A program made the translations under genes and the position numbers. From contig JAMWFC010000106.1 in assembly GCA_027475525.1 (NCBI GenBank), forward strand, positions 62,001-126,000: a stretch of 64,000 nucleotides of DNA, written 5' to 3'. The first letter of the stretch is position 1; every line of letters begins with the position of its first letter. The notes beneath the pieces were generated by a model that saw only the letters and a program-made list of their open reading frames with translations, had not been told where the DNA came from and ran no database searches. Shown here piece by piece: positions 63,201 to 64,000 of this stretch. The DNA is from Macrolepiota albuminosa. Taxonomy: Eukaryota; Basidiomycota; Agaricomycetes; Agaricales; Agaricaceae.

Positions 63201-64000
63201 GTTTTGCTCCTTAGCTTCAGCGAAATGAATCATCATACGGATCAACCTGGTCTGTTCAGATATGCTGCGTTTTGGGATAAAGCCGGCTTGGCTTGGATGA
63301 ATTAGGTCACCGATAATGGTAGAGAGCCTCGTGGCCAAAGATTTAGTGAAAATTTTGTAGTCAGTGTTTAGACAGGTAATAGGTCTGTAGTTCGCTATTT
63401 CAGTCCTTTCATTTTTCTTGTAAAGGGGACACATCCACCCTTCTGCAAAGGCAGATTCCGAATCTATGCCAAATCTTTGGATGTCTTCACAAAGCAAGCT
63501 CAGAATTTCTATTACGTTACATGTAGTGCGCTGTGATCCTCCTTGTTGGTTCAGTCTACAGTCATTAACGAATTGACCCTGCATAGACTTCCAGAAGTCA
63601 TACGGGATGCCATCAGGTCCGGGGGCTGAGCTATTGTTCGAGGTCTTAAGAGCCTTCAGTAGTTCGGCTTCCTCAATGAGTTTTCCCAGATCGTTGTGCT
63701 GGGCCTCGGTGGTATGAGCGTCGACGTTACTTAGGACTTGTACAATCTTTTCCTCCCTGACACCTTCTGCATCGTCCCGATGTTGGTATTGTAGGTTGTC
63801 GTGGTATTGTTTCGACAGTTCAGCCATCTTATGAGAGTCTTTCTCATATACACTATCGAAGGGGCCCGGATTATTCCTCTTCAGGGCATAGATCAGATCT
63901 CTTGGGCCCGACTGCTTGTTAGATCTCGTCCAGTACTTGCATAACGTTTCGCCCTCTATCCTATTTTTTATAGCTATTCTCTCTCTAGTTAGGGTATGGT
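60270..64000 (-). CDS. LINE ORF2 (partial): reverse transcriptase and RNase H-like domain
   Basis: The minus-strand frame is open from the window edge to TAG 60270-60272, about 1,243 codons. The Met at 63827 is internal: upstream codons (IEGETLCKYWTRSNKQSGPR, RDLIYALKRNNPGPF) continue it. RT motifs: GPDGIPYDFWKSM, ANYRPITCLNTDYKIFTK, PSQAGFIPKRSISEQ, GLIVALDQEKAYDKIDH, VTRGVRQGDPLSCLLFDLAI and LIASLFADDTTTFL with the catalytic FADD. A Cys/His cluster (CECTSCNLLENTVGCQHPSSC region, near 61810-61880) precedes an RNase H-like domain (AFTGGKSKMFRAAQ to ENEAISLAKVAL, 61575-61130). A C-terminal region has RIFLWKCAHDAYKVGPYW and MSHILTECVCPGQTLVWEA. The RNase H lacks the canonical acidic residues, although the frame has no stop. 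The enzyme performs target-primed reverse transcription. Confidence 0.93.
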   Translation of the reverse strand, partial: HTLTRERIAIKNRIEGETLCKYWTRSNKQSGPRDLIYALKRNNPGPFDSVYEKDSHKMAELSKQYHDNLQYQHRDDAEGVREEKIVQVLSNVDAHTTEAQHNDLGKLIEEAELLKALKTSNNSSAPGPDGIPYDFWKSMQGQFVNDCRLNQQGGSQRTTCNVIEILSLLCEDIQRFGIDSESAFAEGWMCPLYKKNERTEIANYRPITCLNTDYKIFTKSLATRLSTIIGDLIHPSQAGFIPKRSISEQTRLIRMMIHFAEAKEQNGLIVALDQEKAYDKIDHGYLWRALDKFGIPKSFIDTIKALYTKATTRIMINGILSSPWKVTRGVRQGDPLSCLLFDLAIEPLAASLRKSELNGYKIPGQVEKLIASLFADDTTTFLSEDDDLDQLNKVLDDWCIASRANFNTGKTEIIPIGTPEYRNMVLRERRTKPGGARIPDNIHIVEEGTSIRILGAWYGNDTDMSAPWANVLEKIDKSLAMWEKSNPTMEGRRLIVQMIVAGMSQYLAQVQGIPAHIENLLSKRANKFMWAGKNSLVNEGTMFKSFDEGGRALVDIKSRNKAINIMWLKAYLNLGPDRPLWAYVADALISLNVPKSEGHIDDSIRISPFLQSWKTLVSTRKEICHDITNLFKTAKEFNVRPEGIAFSRDILNKIPIWYHFAADPSLRRMNGGRVANCLKKNHEIVYVGDAVELANSLSDHNHMDSDECECTSCNLLENTVGCQHPSSCVRRTSRMLDTLPTKWDPRAEQPGDRPADGDNSPEDEGEPPGIMFNARLTTEGTMADMFRIFTTGPSYDKVYLPEMNDENPLPIVAFTGGKSKMFRAAQGECRISAGVSFEDMNELNASEMWLGNVDEPKSGSALLAVLLASLKAGLRRPLVINTRSEEIITSLTSGLSEAEDSGFINSKNAGLLMTVIGRLRMHTSPIYFVDLADTEISATENEAISLAKVALRNERPMVLPPIPTDLHLTGAKLAEMTQALAYKTIMRNKDTPVRPRTVKVMKSIASCVKRMNGKSPSTKQIWASLRSRDFARPLRIFLWKCAHDAYKVGPYWDKPEMSLALRERHKCKHDGELDTMSHILTECVCPGQTLVWEAVTRMWKERTNVEFPKQSVGSILGSALTIIRDVDGRPAHDLSRLYRIIVSEAANFIWTLRCERVIRNNDTPHSMVEIANRWTSTISKRAELDFKLTNCKLGKKSIPILQVLNTWDGTGIVDMERWRTSTGVFNSGVLVGSRPDSRAGVG

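Larger units (their letters stand above)
60063..64000 (-). mobile_element. Tad1-like LINE, 3' part (5' end outside the window)
   Basis: A 38-base T run (60063-60100) is the poly(A) tail of a minus-strand non-LTR retrotransposon. Next come a 169-bp 3' UTR and a long intact frame with LINE reverse transcriptase. The 5' end, any ORF1, the endonuclease and the target duplicate lie beyond 64000. Confidence 0.93.

Noticed and set aside
60322..63228. Plus-strand open frames opposite LINE ORF2
   Set aside because: They are antisense shadows of a long intact frame with clear RT motifs.
1..64000. tRNA, rRNA or other structural RNA genes
   Set aside because: No cloverleaf with matching A and B boxes or rRNA-like sequence was recognised by eye; a covariance-model scan would be decisive.

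Overview
The window is fungal and looks like a TE-rich agaricomycete (mushroom-forming basidiomycete) chromosome. Its host genes have many roughly 50-bp GT-AG introns. The transposon mix is typical of that group: a Plavaka-type DNA transposase, Tc1/mariner, Ty3/gypsy, Ty1/copia and a Tad1-like LINE, plus relics of multi-copy hypothetical families I associate with Agaricomycetes. The species is not determinable from the sequence. Family names are recognised by eye; no database search was run.

Layout. (1) 1-11.9 kb is AT-rich decayed repeat DNA. It holds a relic of a basidiomycete multi-copy protein split by a 1.67-kb Tc1/mariner element with TA duplication, a relic DDE transposase, two inverted solo LTRs, a gypsy RT fragment and an old LTR. 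(2) 11.9-16.45 kb has normal base composition and carries a Plavaka transposase pseudogene plus an unrecognised spliced gene. (3) 16.45-27.3 kb is AT-rich again. It holds a decayed gypsy element (TSD TTATC) with a solo LTR nested in it (TSD CTGGC), and a second Tc1/mariner copy that itself carries a solo LTR (TSD ATTGC). The two ends of that Tc1 copy lie 7.5 kb apart in a way that indicates an inversion. (4) 27.3-45.0 kb is one minus-strand copia element (TSD GAGTC). It is interrupted by an 11.1-kb gypsy element and a 1.05-kb unclassified insertion. The gypsy element carries, antisense between pol and its 3' LTR, a six-exon gene for a 312-aa protein. (5) 45.0-59.6 kb is the host gene island: an aldo-keto reductase with 14 exons, a tetraspanin, a ubiquilin/Dsk2-like UBL-UBA protein, an unassigned gene and a broken F-box/LRR gene. 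(6) 60.06-64 kb is the 3' part of a LINE whose RNase H-like domain has lost its catalytic acidic residues.

Two themes run through the window. First, repeat copies differ mainly by C-to-T/G-to-A changes, largely at CpG, as expected from cytosine methylation with deamination or a RIP-like process. Second, five perfect tandem duplications have exactly the same length, 77 bp, which looks more like an assembly artefact than biology. The most interesting biological object is the spliced antisense gene inside the gypsy element; the inverted segment and the catalytically stripped LINE RNase H follow.
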